DNA from: an uncultured Flavobacteriales bacterium
Lineage (GTDB): Bacteria; Bacteroidota; Bacteroidia; Flavobacteriales; Crocinitomicaceae
Direction: 5' to 3'
Length of the DNA stretch: 64,000 nt
Assembly (NCBI GenBank): GCA_946479285.1
Contig: CAMLFH010000008.1
Coordinates: 1 to 64,000, forward strand
Each line of letters begins with the position of its first letter. Position 1 is the first letter of the stretch. The translations under genes were made by a program, and so were the position numbers. This document shows, in pieces, positions 16,880 to 26,461 of the stretch. The notes beneath the pieces were generated by a model that had not been told where the DNA came from, made no database searches, and saw nothing but the letters and a program-made list of their open reading frames with translations.

Positions 16880-19558
16880 TCAGTCCACCGTAAATTCCTC
16901 CTTTTCGTCTGGTTTTCCTTTTTCTTTCAGTTTCTCACCAAACTTCTTCAGGCCTTTTTTCTCCTTTTCTATCTTTTTCTTTTCTTCAAACGGATTGACT
17001 TCTTCTTCCTTGCCGAATTCAATTTTAAGAACTTCGTAATCTTTTTTCGGCGGCTGGTATTTTTTGATCGTCGTGTCTTTTTTGAATAAGCCCAATTCTG
17101 ATTTCAGGATGGAAATAGCTTCCTGTTTCGCTTCTTCGCGGTTTTGTTTGGCCTCTTCCTTGCGGGATGTTTTGTCCCACTCTATGATCGGATTAGCCAG
17201 GTTTCCATACATGCGCACAAAGATTTTAAACCCGGTGCCGTCATCTTCCACAATCCCGAATTCGGATTCGTCTTTTTGCTGCTTCAATTCCCGGAAACGG
17301 AAGGCGAATTTGTAATCGATGTCGTTGTTGAATTTGTGCTTTCCGTCCACGGTGATATTCAATGCGTTGGAATTGATCTCCATTTTTGGAATAACGATCG
17401 TACTTTTCTTAATGAAAATGGTATTTTCCAATGTTTCGAACTGGATGTTGTTCAGCTTTTCGCCCAGGGCATCAATTTCTTTTCCTTTCAGGACCAGCTT
17501 CGTTTTACTTGTTTTCAAATCCTTAGCAAGTGCTGTGAAGGTGGAAACGTTTTTCAATTGCCCGCTAAAGATTTTCAGTTGGATCTGTGCTTCAATATCG
17601 TCTTTTAGAATTCCGTAACTCAGGTCGAACGGGGCTTTTAGATCCAGGATTGCTTCTGCACGACCGCTGATGTTATCTTCCTTGATGACTTCCTGGTCAA
17701 AGTTGTTCCATTCCCGGAAAATCGGTTTGAAATAAATGTCTTTCGAACTCAAACTGGTTGCCAGCTGGAAATATTCCGGAGAAGATTCCACCACTGCCAG
17801 CGTTCCGCGAACGGTTGCATTGGCGGTAATTCCATGGAGTTTTTGGATGGAAATGCTCCGGTTGCCAACAGTCATTTCTCCGTTGATCTGTGTAAAAACG
17901 TGCTGATTCATGTGAATAGCGTCTACATTCAGTTTTACATTTCCATTGATCAAAGTCGGCATCATCCATTCCCTATTGGTAGTGGTTTTTTTCGGGTCGC
18001 CGGCAATGCTGTTGGTGAAATCCTTCAGGTTGATCTTTTTACTTTCTGCAATAACAGCCACGTCCAGGGTGTGCTTATCCTGCAGGAATTGGTCGATATA
18101 ATTAAAACTTCCGTTCAGTTCCAAATCGGATTCACCCAAATGCACTTTCAATCCTTCCAGCACGGCATCACTTCTGTTCAGGATCAGGTTTCCATAGATG
18201 TCGAAGAATTTTCTGGAATCGTTTTGAAGCCTGAAATCCACGTTGTCCATCAGTGCAGTCCCATTTCCGTCTACAATTTCTACTATCGGCTCTTCGTTCT
18301 CAATAATGGTTTCCAGGTGAAAATTGGTATTAACTTTCACTCTTCCGGAAAGTTCTTCAATCTTCGGAAGTTGGAATAAAGCGTGGATAACCTCCAGGTC
18401 CAGGGATCCTTTTGCTGAACCACGGTAGCTTGGTTTGGAGAACCTGCGAATGGCTAAATTCCCCGAAAAAGGTCCGCTGATAGTTTGAAAGGAAACATTT
18501 TTAATACTCAGTTCTTCTTTGTCTTTTCCTTTCAGCGTGGAATAATAACCTTTCAGATCAATATTCCGAAGCGTCAGTCCTTTGGTTGGTTCTGTCAGCC
18601 TTCCATTGTCGATGGAGAAGGTGCAATTCACTTTCGGATAAGAGTCTTTAGCCAGTTTGTTTTGGAATGCCAGGTGGAATGTTCCTGTGCCCGAACCTTT
18701 TAACTCTGAAACCGTTTTGACTTCTTTAACAGCCAGTTTGTTGGCCAATTCTGCTAAAGGAATTTTATCCGCATCGATTTTCAGTTTCACTTCATTGGTA
18801 TCTACTTTCACATCGAAATCAAAGGGAATCCCCGAAAGCAGCAACTTTCCGCGGTCAATGGAGAAAGTCTCCGAGATTTGGTCGATATGGATTGCCACAT
18901 CCGTTGAAGCCTGCTGATTGATGATAAACGGCACCAGTCCGTTCTGGATTTTCTGAATGTAAAAATCGGCTTTTGTGGCAATATCAAATTTATCCTGCGT
19001 AAAATTCCCTGCTAACTGAATGTCCTGAACTTTCGTTTTGTAGCTGTTCTCATTCACTTTGTTGGAGTACGAAAAGCGGATCCCGGTTGCATGAATGGAT
19101 TCCAAAGTGAGGTCGAAGTTGGTTTTTTCCTTGGAATCGGATTCTTTGAAAATATCGTAGTTCACATCACCTTTCTTGTCAACTTTCAGTTTAAGTGTTC
19201 CGGGTTTGATATCTACTTTCTTGACGTTATACTTTTCGTTCCAGATATCCAGCGGATTGAATTTTAAACGAATTTGTTCCGTATAGAGCAAAGTGTCTTT
19301 CTTGGTAGCATAAGAAAATGCATCCTGGATAAATACACCGTTGAAGTCGAGACTCAGATTGGGGAAAGTGCCCCAGAAAGTCACATCGATCTCATCTACG
19401 TGAACGGCTGTTTTCAGGTTCTTATTGATTTGCGAAACCGCGTAGTCAATAATGTCGTCCTTGAAGATGTAGATCAGGAAACTAATGGTCAAAACAAGCA
19501 TGACAAGGATTCCAAAGAACCACTTCACAGATCTCACCAGCCACTTCTTCCACTTCAT
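16880..19558 (-). CDS. AsmA-family protein
   Basis: An 892-residue protein with one N-terminal transmembrane helix (about 13-33) followed by a long periplasmic stretch of beta-rich repeats and an AsmA-like C-terminal region. The opening FKDDIIDYAVSQINKNLKTAVHVDEIDVTFWGTFPNLSLDF is typical of Bacteroidota AsmA members. The last ~100 residues are highly charged (K/E) with coiled-coil-like character. Such proteins bridge the periplasm and are linked to lipid transport or outer-membrane assembly. A TAAATTTG box ends only 4 nt before the ATG. Confidence 0.85.
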   Translation of the reverse strand: MKWKKWLVRSVKWFFGILVMLVLTISFLIYIFKDDIIDYAVSQINKNLKTAVHVDEIDVTFWGTFPNLSLDFNGVFIQDAFSYATKKDTLLYTEQIRLKFNPLDIWNEKYNVKKVDIKPGTLKLKVDKKGDVNYDIFKESDSKEKTNFDLTLESIHATGIRFSYSNKVNENSYKTKVQDIQLAGNFTQDKFDIATKADFYIQKIQNGLVPFIINQQASTDVAIHIDQISETFSIDRGKLLLSGIPFDFDVKVDTNEVKLKIDADKIPLAELANKLAVKEVKTVSELKGSGTGTFHLAFQNKLAKDSYPKVNCTFSIDNGRLTEPTKGLTLRNIDLKGYYSTLKGKDKEELSIKNVSFQTISGPFSGNLAIRRFSKPSYRGSAKGSLDLEVIHALFQLPKIEELSGRVKVNTNFHLETIIENEEPIVEIVDGNGTALMDNVDFRLQNDSRKFFDIYGNLILNRSDAVLEGLKVHLGESDLELNGSFNYIDQFLQDKHTLDVAVIAESKKINLKDFTNSIAGDPKKTTTNREWMMPTLINGNVKLNVDAIHMNQHVFTQINGEMTVGNRSISIQKLHGITANATVRGTLAVVESSPEYFQLATSLSSKDIYFKPIFREWNNFDQEVIKEDNISGRAEAILDLKAPFDLSYGILKDDIEAQIQLKIFSGQLKNVSTFTALAKDLKTSKTKLVLKGKEIDALGEKLNNIQFETLENTIFIKKSTIVIPKMEINSNALNITVDGKHKFNNDIDYKFAFRFRELKQQKDESEFGIVEDDGTGFKIFVRMYGNLANPIIEWDKTSRKEEAKQNREEAKQEAISILKSELGLFKKDTTIKKYQPPKKDYEVLKIEFGKEEEVNPFEEKKKIEKEKKGLKKFGEKLKEKGKPDEKEEFTVD

Positions 19559-19562
19559 ATAT

Positions 19563-19570
19563 CAAATTTA
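19563..19570 (-). promoter_or_regulatory. -7 box TAAATTTG adjoining the AsmA start
   Basis: The box on the minus strand ends 4 nt before the ATG at 19558. If used, transcription would start at or next to the start codon. No clear -33 TTG was seen. Confidence 0.45.
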
Positions 19571-19704
19571 CGCCGAAACCAAGGGGTAAATACGTTGGTC
19601 CTCAAATAGTAATTAACGTTCGATTTTTAATTCGTTTCAGTTTCGGGGATATATTTAACCACATAGCACACACAGGCCACATAGTTTTAGTTGTATGGGG
19701 GTAA

Positions 19705-19836
19705 AAAGAATTGTCTATAGAAAGTGAGATTCCTTTTACTTACAACGATCCTGTGAAACCCGGAATTGATATTTCTAAGAAGATTTCAACCTGGCGCATT
19801 GGTGAACAAGAAACAGTGACAACTGTTGAAGACTGA
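19705..19836 (+). pseudogene. possible gene-end remnant
   Basis: After a TAA, the plus-strand frame reads KELSIESEIPFTYNDPVKPG and continues to a stop after about 43 codons (ending TTVED). No start codon precedes it. The composition looks protein-like, but I do not recognise a family. It may be the decayed 3' end of a lost gene. Confidence 0.25.
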
Positions 19837-19887
19837 GCAATGCTTGGACAACAAGCATTATGTGATGGACGGGGCCTGTGCAGTAAA

Positions 19888-19950
19888 TGCCAGAAAAAAT
19901 TACCATACTTTTTGAGGCGGCACGCTGAGTTTATGGTAAATTCTGGCATG
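19888..19950. repeat. long hairpin with ~18-bp arms
   Basis: Arms ATGCCAGAA...ATTACCATA (19888-19908) and TATGGTAAATTCTGGCAT (19933-19950) are inverse with a small bulge. A second hairpin, GACCTG-CTAA-CAGGTC, follows at 19952-19967. Both lie in the 619-base gap 19559-20177. Confidence 0.6.
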
Positions 19951-20057
19951 ACCTGCTAACAGGTCGATTGGTTTACCCGCGCCTAGACCTTACCTTACAA
20001 CTTTCGCACTGACGTTTGTCGTTGTTTCGTCTTCACCAGCTACGCTGCCTCTTAGCT

Positions 20058-20096
20058 CCACCTTTTTACGGTCCGCCGCGGCGGATAAAAAGGTGG
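20058..20096. repeat. GC-rich nested hairpin
   Basis: Outer arms CCACCTTTTTA and TAAAAAGGTGG enclose an inner palindrome TCCGCCGCGGCGGA, with only a CGG bulge. It is unlikely to be coding and could be an RNA structure or a dispersed repeat. Nothing else was recognised in 19559-20177 apart from the entries listed. Confidence 0.55.
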
Positions 20097-20141
20097 AAAT
20101 CGTTTGGGACGAAGCGTTAGAAGCGTGCGAAGAATTGGCGG

Positions 20142-20173
20142 AACAAAAAAAGGAGCCTGTTAAGACTCCTTTT
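20142..20173 (-). terminator. intrinsic terminator of the VWD gene
   Basis: On the minus strand AAAAGGAGTCTTAACAGG is followed by CTCCTTTTTTT, a stem-loop with a T-run starting a few bases after the stop at 20178. Confidence 0.85.
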
Positions 20174-20177
20174 GTAA

Positions 20178-22004
20178 TTAACCTCCTCTTTTTCCGGGGG
20201 AAGCTATTGGTTTTGACGGTGTAGCAACCGGTGTCGAAACTGGTGTGCTTGCCGGACGTGACGGCGTTGACACTGGAGTCGAAACTGGTCTGCTAGGTGG
20301 TGGTGTATATTGTGGCTCCGATCTCACAGGTTCTGTTCTAACCGGAGTTGTTCTTACTGGTTCTGATCTCACAGGTTCCGTTTTCACAGGCTCTGATCTA
20401 ACAGGTTCTGTGTAAACTGGTCTGCTGACAGGTTTTGATACGGGTTCTTTAACAGGCTCCGGATTTCTCTGATCGCTGTTTGTAACCGTACGCGGATTTT
20501 TTGTTTCTACCGGTTCACTTGTAGCTGGTTCTTTCTGAACGTTTCTTGTTCCGGGATTTCCTGTTGCTTCCGGGTTTTGCGGAGTTGGTTTTCCAGCTTC
20601 TGTTCCAACAGTTCTGGTTGGTCCGTCGGATTGAGTCCCTCTTGGAACACCGGTTCCCGGATTTCCCGTTGGCGCATCACCGATACGTGGTTCCGGATAA
20701 CGCTCTCTGTATGGCTTTTGTCCCGGATTTACATTTGGAGTTGGTGTTCTTACCGGATCCAATTGTCTCCCGGCTGTGCGGTTCGGAATGTTTGGCTGCG
20801 GAGTTGGTTCGATACGTAAATAACCGTTGTCGTAGATACATGCGCTCAAATCACCTCCGGAAAAACCTCTTCTTTCGCATTCTCTTTGAGCTCTTCGGTA
20901 ATCATCCTGGTTCATATCGCCCAAAGTTCTGTGCACACGAGGGAATGATTCATCCGTGAATGCAAAGGTGCTTTGATTGAAACCGTAGTCAAACAAGGAC
21001 TCATTTTGAGTAATGCGGTATTGTCTTGCGAAATCCTTTGCTAAGAAAGCCAGGTATTCTTTTTCAACAACCTGATCCCGCTGGTTGGTTGATCCGAAAA
21101 CCCCCATGTTCCAGTTGGAAGAAGAAATTCCGCCCATGTTGTTGCGAACATCGAAATCATCTGAAGTTCTTCCGTTTGCATTTCCAAGAATTCCATCATA
21201 AGAATCTGAACAGGGGTAAACTTCCATTGCGATGTTATAGAATCCCATACCACCGGATTGTGAACCGTCCAGTTTTACCTTTTCTCCTGTTGGCCAGGTA
21301 ATCGTGTAATTGTTTCTTCCGGATGGAGAAATGGTTCCTCCGTGCTCCAGGTAATAATTGGATCCGTCAATATAAACCGGTTCTCCGTTGATCCGAAGTG
21401 GAGTAGTCGTGTTTCCGTCGGGCTTTTCATTGGCGTAAAAACAAACACGGTCTCCGCCAACGTTCATTGCTACCGCCGTATTTAATGAAAAATCATCGGA
21501 TTGAGCACGCTGACGAACCTGTACGTTTACGTTTCCGCTCCCGGATCTCGCCAGGGTAAATTCACCTACAGTTTGGAAGGAATAAGTTGCTCCGTCAAAT
21601 GATTTCAAATGCGGATCGCCATACGTTCTTCCCATTACCGGTTTACAATCCGGTGTTCTGTTGGTAAAGCTGTTCAGTCGCGACCATTGATTGCGGGATA
21701 CGCTGTCGCTGTTAGTGCTCGATCGCTGAATTTGTGACCGGACTCTTTCTTGTGTTGCGCTTGGCATGGCGCCAAACATTTCTGCAGGGGTATATTCTTC
21801 CGGGAAATTACGATCCGGAGTAGGTTTTTTATTCGCCATAGCTTCCATCGACTGAGCTAACCACTCACCACGAACAGCATCCCAGGCAACCATCTCTTTT
21901 CTGATTGGCTGGAAATCGGTTCCGAAGTTTGCTTTCTCTTGAGCGTTTGCTGTTCCAAGCGCCAGTAAAGCGAATAATCCAAAGAATGTAATTTGTTTTT
22001 TCAT
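20178..22004 (-). CDS. secreted VWD-domain protein with proline-rich repeat tail
   Basis: A 608-residue protein with a signal peptide (1-21, ending NAQ). A von Willebrand type D domain lies at about 130-300: GDPHLKSFDGATYSFQTVGE opens it, and YDGILGNANGRTSDDF matches the conserved GLCGN-like region. The C-terminal 200 residues are low complexity, with tandem PVRSEP/PVKTEP/PVRTEP units (about 535-575) and PVSTPS-type runs that suggest a flexible, surface-exposed stalk. No T9SS sorting domain is visible. The start is at the ATG at 22004 (MKKQITFFG). VWD domains usually mediate assembly or adhesion; the role here is inferred. Confidence 0.8.
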   Translation of the reverse strand: MKKQITFFGLFALLALGTANAQEKANFGTDFQPIRKEMVAWDAVRGEWLAQSMEAMANKKPTPDRNFPEEYTPAEMFGAMPSATQERVRSQIQRSSTNSDSVSRNQWSRLNSFTNRTPDCKPVMGRTYGDPHLKSFDGATYSFQTVGEFTLARSGSGNVNVQVRQRAQSDDFSLNTAVAMNVGGDRVCFYANEKPDGNTTTPLRINGEPVYIDGSNYYLEHGGTISPSGRNNYTITWPTGEKVKLDGSQSGGMGFYNIAMEVYPCSDSYDGILGNANGRTSDDFDVRNNMGGISSSNWNMGVFGSTNQRDQVVEKEYLAFLAKDFARQYRITQNESLFDYGFNQSTFAFTDESFPRVHRTLGDMNQDDYRRAQRECERRGFSGGDLSACIYDNGYLRIEPTPQPNIPNRTAGRQLDPVRTPTPNVNPGQKPYRERYPEPRIGDAPTGNPGTGVPRGTQSDGPTRTVGTEAGKPTPQNPEATGNPGTRNVQKEPATSEPVETKNPRTVTNSDQRNPEPVKEPVSKPVSRPVYTEPVRSEPVKTEPVRSEPVRTTPVRTEPVRSEPQYTPPPSRPVSTPVSTPSRPASTPVSTPVATPSKPIASPGKRGG

Positions 22005-22190
22005 AACAGTTGGTTTAATTCGAGAGCATCTAAACAAGAAGCGTACCGAAAAATGGGTTCTTAATTTTTTGTTAAAATAAAAACGAATTTTAAAGAAATA
22101 CTTATAAAATTTAAAACATCACCCCGTAAAAGACATTCGTTTCCTGCAAATACTTCCTGAATTCCACACGAATAATACCTAAAACTTGCG

Positions 22191-22198
22191 TACATTTG
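22191..22198 (+). promoter_or_regulatory. -7 box TACATTTG for the PfkB operon
   Basis: Exact TAnnTTTG match ending 18 nt before the ATG at 22217, the same spacing as the thrS box. Confidence 0.55.
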
Positions 22199-22216
22199 CC
22201 CAACTAAATTAAGAAA

Positions 22217-23146
22217 ATGAGTCTATTGACAGTTGGTAGTGTAGCTTTTGATGCTATTGAAACTCCATTCGGAAAAACAGATAAGATTGTAGGTGGTGCA
22301 GGAACCTTTATTGCGTTGTCCGCTTCAAACTTTATAAAAGATCAGCGTATCGTATCAGTAGTTGGTGGTGATTTTCCTCAGGAAACACTGAATCTGCTTC
22401 GTTCTAAAGGTGTTGCTTTGGAAGGGTTGCAAATCAAACAGGATGAAAAGACTTTCTTCTGGTCCGGTCGTTACCACAACGATATGAATTCAAGAGATAC
22501 TTTGGTGACGGAATTGAATGTATTGGGTGATTTTGATCCGATCATCCCGGAATCCTACCAGGGAGCTGAATATTTGATGTTAGGAAACTTAAGTCCGCAG
22601 GTTCAGCGCCAGGTTATTGAGCGTTTGACAACAAGACCGAAATTGATCGCAATGGATACGATGAATTTCTGGATGGACATCGCATTGGATGATTTGAAAC
22701 AGACATTGAAATTAATCGATGTGTTGATCATCAATGACGAAGAAGCACGCCAGTTATCCGGAGAATATTCTTTGGTAAAAGCAAGTCGTGTGATTCGTGC
22801 AATGGGACCTAAAACACTGATCATTAAAAAAGGTGAGCACGGAGCTTTGTTGTTCCAGGAGGACAAAATATTCTTCGCGCCGGCTTTACCATTGGAAGAT
22901 GTATTTGATCCGACAGGAGCAGGAGATACTTTTGCAGGAGGATTTATCGGTTACATTGCAGCAACGGATGATACTTCTTTTGAAAACATGAAACGTGCAA
23001 TTATTGCCGGATCAGCATTGGCTTCTTTCTGTGTGGAAAAATTCGGAACAGAGCGTTTGTTGGAAATAAATCACGATGAAATTGAAGCGCGAATTGCACG
23101 CTTTATTTCGTTGACAAATTTTGAAATGTCAACTGTAGTTGGTTAA
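22217..23146 (+). CDS. PfkB-family carbohydrate/nucleoside kinase
   Basis: A 309-residue cytosolic kinase. PfkB landmarks: the N-terminal GSVAFDAIETPFG, a GGAGT substrate-loop (26-30), and the signature DPTGAGDTFAGGF (231-243) with the catalytic Asp237 and anion hole. Members phosphorylate sugars such as ribose or fructose, or adenosine; the substrate is not decidable here. It is the first of six closely spaced plus-strand genes (22217-27368). Confidence 0.88.
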   Translation: MSLLTVGSVAFDAIETPFGKTDKIVGGAGTFIALSASNFIKDQRIVSVVGGDFPQETLNLLRSKGVALEGLQIKQDEKTFFWSGRYHNDMNSRDTLVTELNVLGDFDPIIPESYQGAEYLMLGNLSPQVQRQVIERLTTRPKLIAMDTMNFWMDIALDDLKQTLKLIDVLIINDEEARQLSGEYSLVKASRVIRAMGPKTLIIKKGEHGALLFQEDKIFFAPALPLEDVFDPTGAGDTFAGGFIGYIAATDDTSFENMKRAIIAGSALASFCVEKFGTERLLEINHDEIEARIARFISLTNFEMSTVVG

Positions 23147-23182
23147 ATAATTGTAAATTGAACAACCACTAAAAGCTTTATC

Positions 23183-24880
23183 ATGGAAAAGGCAAGTTTA
23201 TTAGAGTCGTTAAAAAATCTCGTGCAGCAGGAAGATGCGCTGGCTGTAGCGCGTGAGGTGAGTGAATTGCGTAATCAATTTGAAGACGTGATTTTGGAAG
23301 AGGATCGTCAGTTCCAAATCAAACAACTGGAAGCCCAGGAAAAGGGTGAACCGGTTGAGGAAAGTACTGCAGATCCGGTGCGGGAAGAGTTTTATAACTT
23401 GTACAATGAGTTTCGTGATCGCAAAGGCAACCTGCAAAAAGCGAAAAAAGAAGCCGAGGAATCTAACTTACGTCGTAAAAAGGCGCTTTTAGAACGACTC
23501 AAAGATGTTGTTGAAAAAGAAGAGAACATTGGTGCGGCCATGACTGCATACAAAGAAATCCACGATGCATGGAAAGAGGTAGGAGATATTCCGCGTGAAA
23601 AACGCCAGGATATCCAATCCGAATATTCCCGTTTACTGGAGACTTTCTTTTACCATATCAAAATTTACCGGGAGTTACGTGAGCATGATCTGCACCGTAA
23701 TCACCAATTGAAATTGGATGTAATTCGCAGAATTCAGGAACTATCTAAAGTAGAAAACCTGAAAGAGGTAGAGCAGGCAATCAAAACACTTCAAAACGAA
23801 TGGGAAGAAACAGGTCCTGTTGGAAATGAAGCATGGGAAAGCCTTAAAAACTCGTATTGGGATGCTGTTCGTGCAATTTATGCCAGAATTCAGACATTTT
23901 ACGATGAGAAGCGAACTGAATTAGCCGGAAACCTGGAATTGAAAAAAGAGATTGCCCGAAAAGGTGCTGAACTGGTTAAGGATTTTGAATCAACCAATAC
24001 CAAAGATTGGGACACGGCAACTGCTTCCTTACTTGCCCTGCAGGAAGAATGGAAAAAGATCGGTTTTGGTCCGCGTAAGGAAAACGAGGAGGTTTGGAAG
24101 GAATTCCGTGCTTCTTGTGATGCCTTTTTTGCAAAGAAGAAAACGTTCTTTGATTCTATCAGAGGAAAATTCGACGAAGTAGCAACGAAGAAACAAGCTT
24201 TGGTTGACAAACTGGAAGAATTGAAAAATTCTACCGAGTGGAAGAAAACGACTGATCAGATTTTAGTGATCCAAAAAGAGTGGAAAGCTTTGGGAAGTGC
24301 CGGTCAGCGTTTTGAACAGAAATTGTGGAAAGACTTCCGCGCAGCATGCGATCATTTCTTTGAAGCAAAACAAGCGCATTTCAGTTCCAAAGACAAGGAG
24401 TTTGAAGGCAACCTGGCTTTAAAAATGGAATTGATCGACCGCATCAAAGCAGCAACAATTCCGGAGGATAAAAAAGAAGCAATGTCTTTATTAAAAGGCT
24501 TTGCAACTGAATTCAACGAGATCGGACATGTTCCGATGAAAGAGAAAGACCGTGTTTTCAATGCATACAAAGAAGTTTTGGATGGACATTATAAGAAATT
24601 GAAACTCGAAGGAGCAGAGCAGGATAAAATGATGTTCCAGGCTCGTTTGGATACGATGAAAGCCGATCCGAATTCCGACAGGGCAATGGCACGTGAGAAA
24701 TACGACCTTCACGATAAAATAAACCGATTGAAATCAGATATTCTGCAATTCGAGAATAACCTGGGCTTCTTCGCTAAATCGAAAGGTGCAGATATCCTGA
24801 AAAAAGAAGTGGAAGGGAAGATTGCGGCGGCTCAGCGTAAGATCGAAGAGTTGAAAGAAAAGATTAAAATGATCCAATAA
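23183..24880 (+). CDS. DUF349 repeat protein
   Basis: A 565-residue, helix-rich, highly charged protein with repeated DUF349 units of ~70 residues, visible as recurrent W-K-[EK]-[ILV] patterns (AWKEVGDIPREKRQDI, EWEETGPVGNEAWESL, EWKKIGFGPRKENEEV, EWKALGSAGQRFEQKL). The C-terminus is coiled coil. There is no signal peptide. The family is widespread in Bacteroidota without a settled function. It lies 36 bp after the PfkB gene and 3 bp before the next, so cotranscription is very likely. Confidence 0.88.
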   Translation: MEKASLLESLKNLVQQEDALAVAREVSELRNQFEDVILEEDRQFQIKQLEAQEKGEPVEESTADPVREEFYNLYNEFRDRKGNLQKAKKEAEESNLRRKKALLERLKDVVEKEENIGAAMTAYKEIHDAWKEVGDIPREKRQDIQSEYSRLLETFFYHIKIYRELREHDLHRNHQLKLDVIRRIQELSKVENLKEVEQAIKTLQNEWEETGPVGNEAWESLKNSYWDAVRAIYARIQTFYDEKRTELAGNLELKKEIARKGAELVKDFESTNTKDWDTATASLLALQEEWKKIGFGPRKENEEVWKEFRASCDAFFAKKKTFFDSIRGKFDEVATKKQALVDKLEELKNSTEWKKTTDQILVIQKEWKALGSAGQRFEQKLWKDFRAACDHFFEAKQAHFSSKDKEFEGNLALKMELIDRIKAATIPEDKKEAMSLLKGFATEFNEIGHVPMKEKDRVFNAYKEVLDGHYKKLKLEGAEQDKMMFQARLDTMKADPNSDRAMAREKYDLHDKINRLKSDILQFENNLGFFAKSKGADILKKEVEGKIAAAQRKIEELKEKIKMIQ

Positions 24881-24883
24881 TAG

Positions 24884-25549
24884 ATGAATCGCTCCATAAA
24901 TATTTTACTCATATTCTTTTCTTTCCCGGCATTTGCATTTATCATTTGTGTAGCGTTCGATATTCATTTTTTCAATATACCGATAGCAGAACTTCCTTTT
25001 AAGTTCCACATTTTCATCGGTGTTGCAACGCTTTTGGAGTTATTGATCATCCGCAGGTCTGTGAGCCGTTGGGTAGGTGTTGGTATGACGAGAAAACCTG
25101 AAAAGTTCTTGTGGAGTACGCCTGTTTCTGCAGCACGTAAAAAGCAGGTGCGTTTATTTCTGATGATGGAAGCATTGCTAGCACTTTTTGCAATGATTAC
25201 CGTGTTTTTATTAACGATGGAAGCCTGGCCGATTGCAGTGGTTTATGGAATTATGTTTCTCGACCAAATCCTGTTTCTTGCCATCGCACAATCATGGTTC
25301 CGTGTGGGGATTACTCACAAAGCGGTGGTTGTTGCAGATCGGGAAGTGCGTTTGTTGTTCTTTTCCGGATTGCGACGCATTGAAACACACCAGCAGACAC
25401 TTTACTTCGAATACATTGAAGATTTGCAGCTTTCATTTCCAATCAATTGCATCCCGGAAGGAAAGTACAGTGAGTTTAAAACGGCTTTGGAGGAACGTGT
25501 GAATCGTGACCGTGTATTTTTTTCAGAAGGATTTAAAACACTGAAATAA
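24884..25549 (+). CDS. integral membrane protein of unknown function
   Basis: A 221-residue protein with four predicted membrane helices (about 6-27, 43-60, 93-112 and 117-135) and a cytosolic C-terminal domain of ~75 residues. I recognise no family; the layout (two helical hairpins plus a soluble tail) resembles sensor-like small membrane proteins. It begins 3 bp after the DUF349 stop, so it is translationally close-coupled. Confidence 0.6.
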   Translation: MNRSINILLIFFSFPAFAFIICVAFDIHFFNIPIAELPFKFHIFIGVATLLELLIIRRSVSRWVGVGMTRKPEKFLWSTPVSAARKKQVRLFLMMEALLALFAMITVFLLTMEAWPIAVVYGIMFLDQILFLAIAQSWFRVGITHKAVVVADREVRLLFFSGLRRIETHQQTLYFEYIEDLQLSFPINCIPEGKYSEFKTALEERVNRDRVFFSEGFKTLK

Positions 25550-25566
25550 ACATAGAAGGCTGTGTA

Positions 25567-26076
25567 ATGGAAGAGCAGGATCTTATTACCGAAAGTTGGA
25601 ATTACATCACCTATTGGTTAGACAATGAGACTGATGAGTATGTTGATAGTAAATCCCTGGCTGATGGAACGTCAGAAGAAATCTTAAGGAAATTTCAAGC
25701 GGAATTAAGTATTGATTTACCTGCTGATTTTTGTAATTCGTACTTGTTGCACAACGGATTTGAGAAGAGAACAGGGTTAGTGCATGGAGGCGACCTGTTA
25801 TCACTTACTAAGATTAAGAAGATCTATTTTGAGCTAATACGAAATAAGCAAGGTGTAGAATGGGATTCGGATATGCTTCCATGTGTTGAGTTCGGTAAAG
25901 ATGAATTTCTCTGTCTGAATCTCGCAGATAAACGAATTTATTGGGCCGAGATGAATGAGAACGAAAAAAACATTCACAGTTATAAAACATATAATTCGTT
26001 TTCTGATTTTTTGTCAGGCCTGGCAACTGATTTGAAGGAAGGTAATGGGAGCATGGGAGAAATGCTTGGTAAATAA
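25567..26076 (+). CDS. SMI1/KNR4 (SUKH)-type protein
   Basis: A 169-residue cytosolic protein whose centre matches the SMI1/KNR4 pattern: LPADFCNSYLLHNGFE (about 56-71), GGDLLSLTKIKKIY, and VEFGKDEFLCLNLADKRIYW. SUKH proteins often act as immunity proteins against contact-dependent or polymorphic toxins, but many are free-standing. No toxin gene is adjacent, so an orphan immunity or housekeeping role is open. It lies 17 bp downstream of the membrane protein gene. Confidence 0.72.
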   Translation: MEEQDLITESWNYITYWLDNETDEYVDSKSLADGTSEEILRKFQAELSIDLPADFCNSYLLHNGFEKRTGLVHGGDLLSLTKIKKIYFELIRNKQGVEWDSDMLPCVEFGKDEFLCLNLADKRIYWAEMNENEKNIHSYKTYNSFSDFLSGLATDLKEGNGSMGEMLGK

Positions 26077-26092
26077 ACGAAAAACAGTTACG

Positions 26093-26461
26093 ATGGGAAT
26101 ATTATTAAAAAGACCCTTTTTACTTGGACTTCTAATCGGAGTATTATTCCTAGTACTTTGCATCTTTGTCCCAATTCCGATGTACGATGGGATTTTCCAT
26201 TACGATCATGAATTGGTGCATATTCAAACCGAGGGGAAAGCAGCTTTGAGTTATTACTTTGGTGTTGGTTTGGAACGGACACGATCAAATGGGCTTCTTC
26301 CTTCTAAAATCGAATTGAAACCGATCGGGTATGCACTTTTTGTGCTGATCCATATTGGTTTACCTGCTCTTATTGCAATCCGCGTTAAAATGAGTAATGC
26401 CCGGAAGGCATACACAGATAATTCCACTTCACCGGAAATTGAAAAACCGGCCGATGAGTAA
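26093..26461 (+). CDS. small membrane protein of unknown function
   Basis: A 122-residue protein with two predicted membrane helices (about 8-27 and 80-100) and a periplasmic-looking loop between them. The start is placed at the ATG at 26093, 16 bp after the SMI1 stop; a start 16 codons earlier would overlap that gene. The stop overlaps the next start by 8 bp. Confidence 0.58.
   Translation: MGILLKRPFLLGLLIGVLFLVLCIFVPIPMYDGIFHYDHELVHIQTEGKAALSYYFGVGLERTRSNGLLPSKIELKPIGYALFVLIHIGLPALIAIRVKMSNARKAYTDNSTSPEIEKPADE

Noticed and set aside
17834..18379. 181-codon plus-strand frame
   Set aside because: Antisense to the AsmA gene; no support.
25567..26076. SMI1/KNR4 gene as part of a toxin-immunity locus
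   Set aside because: No polymorphic toxin or Rhs-like gene is nearby; the gene sits inside a metabolic/transport-type operon.
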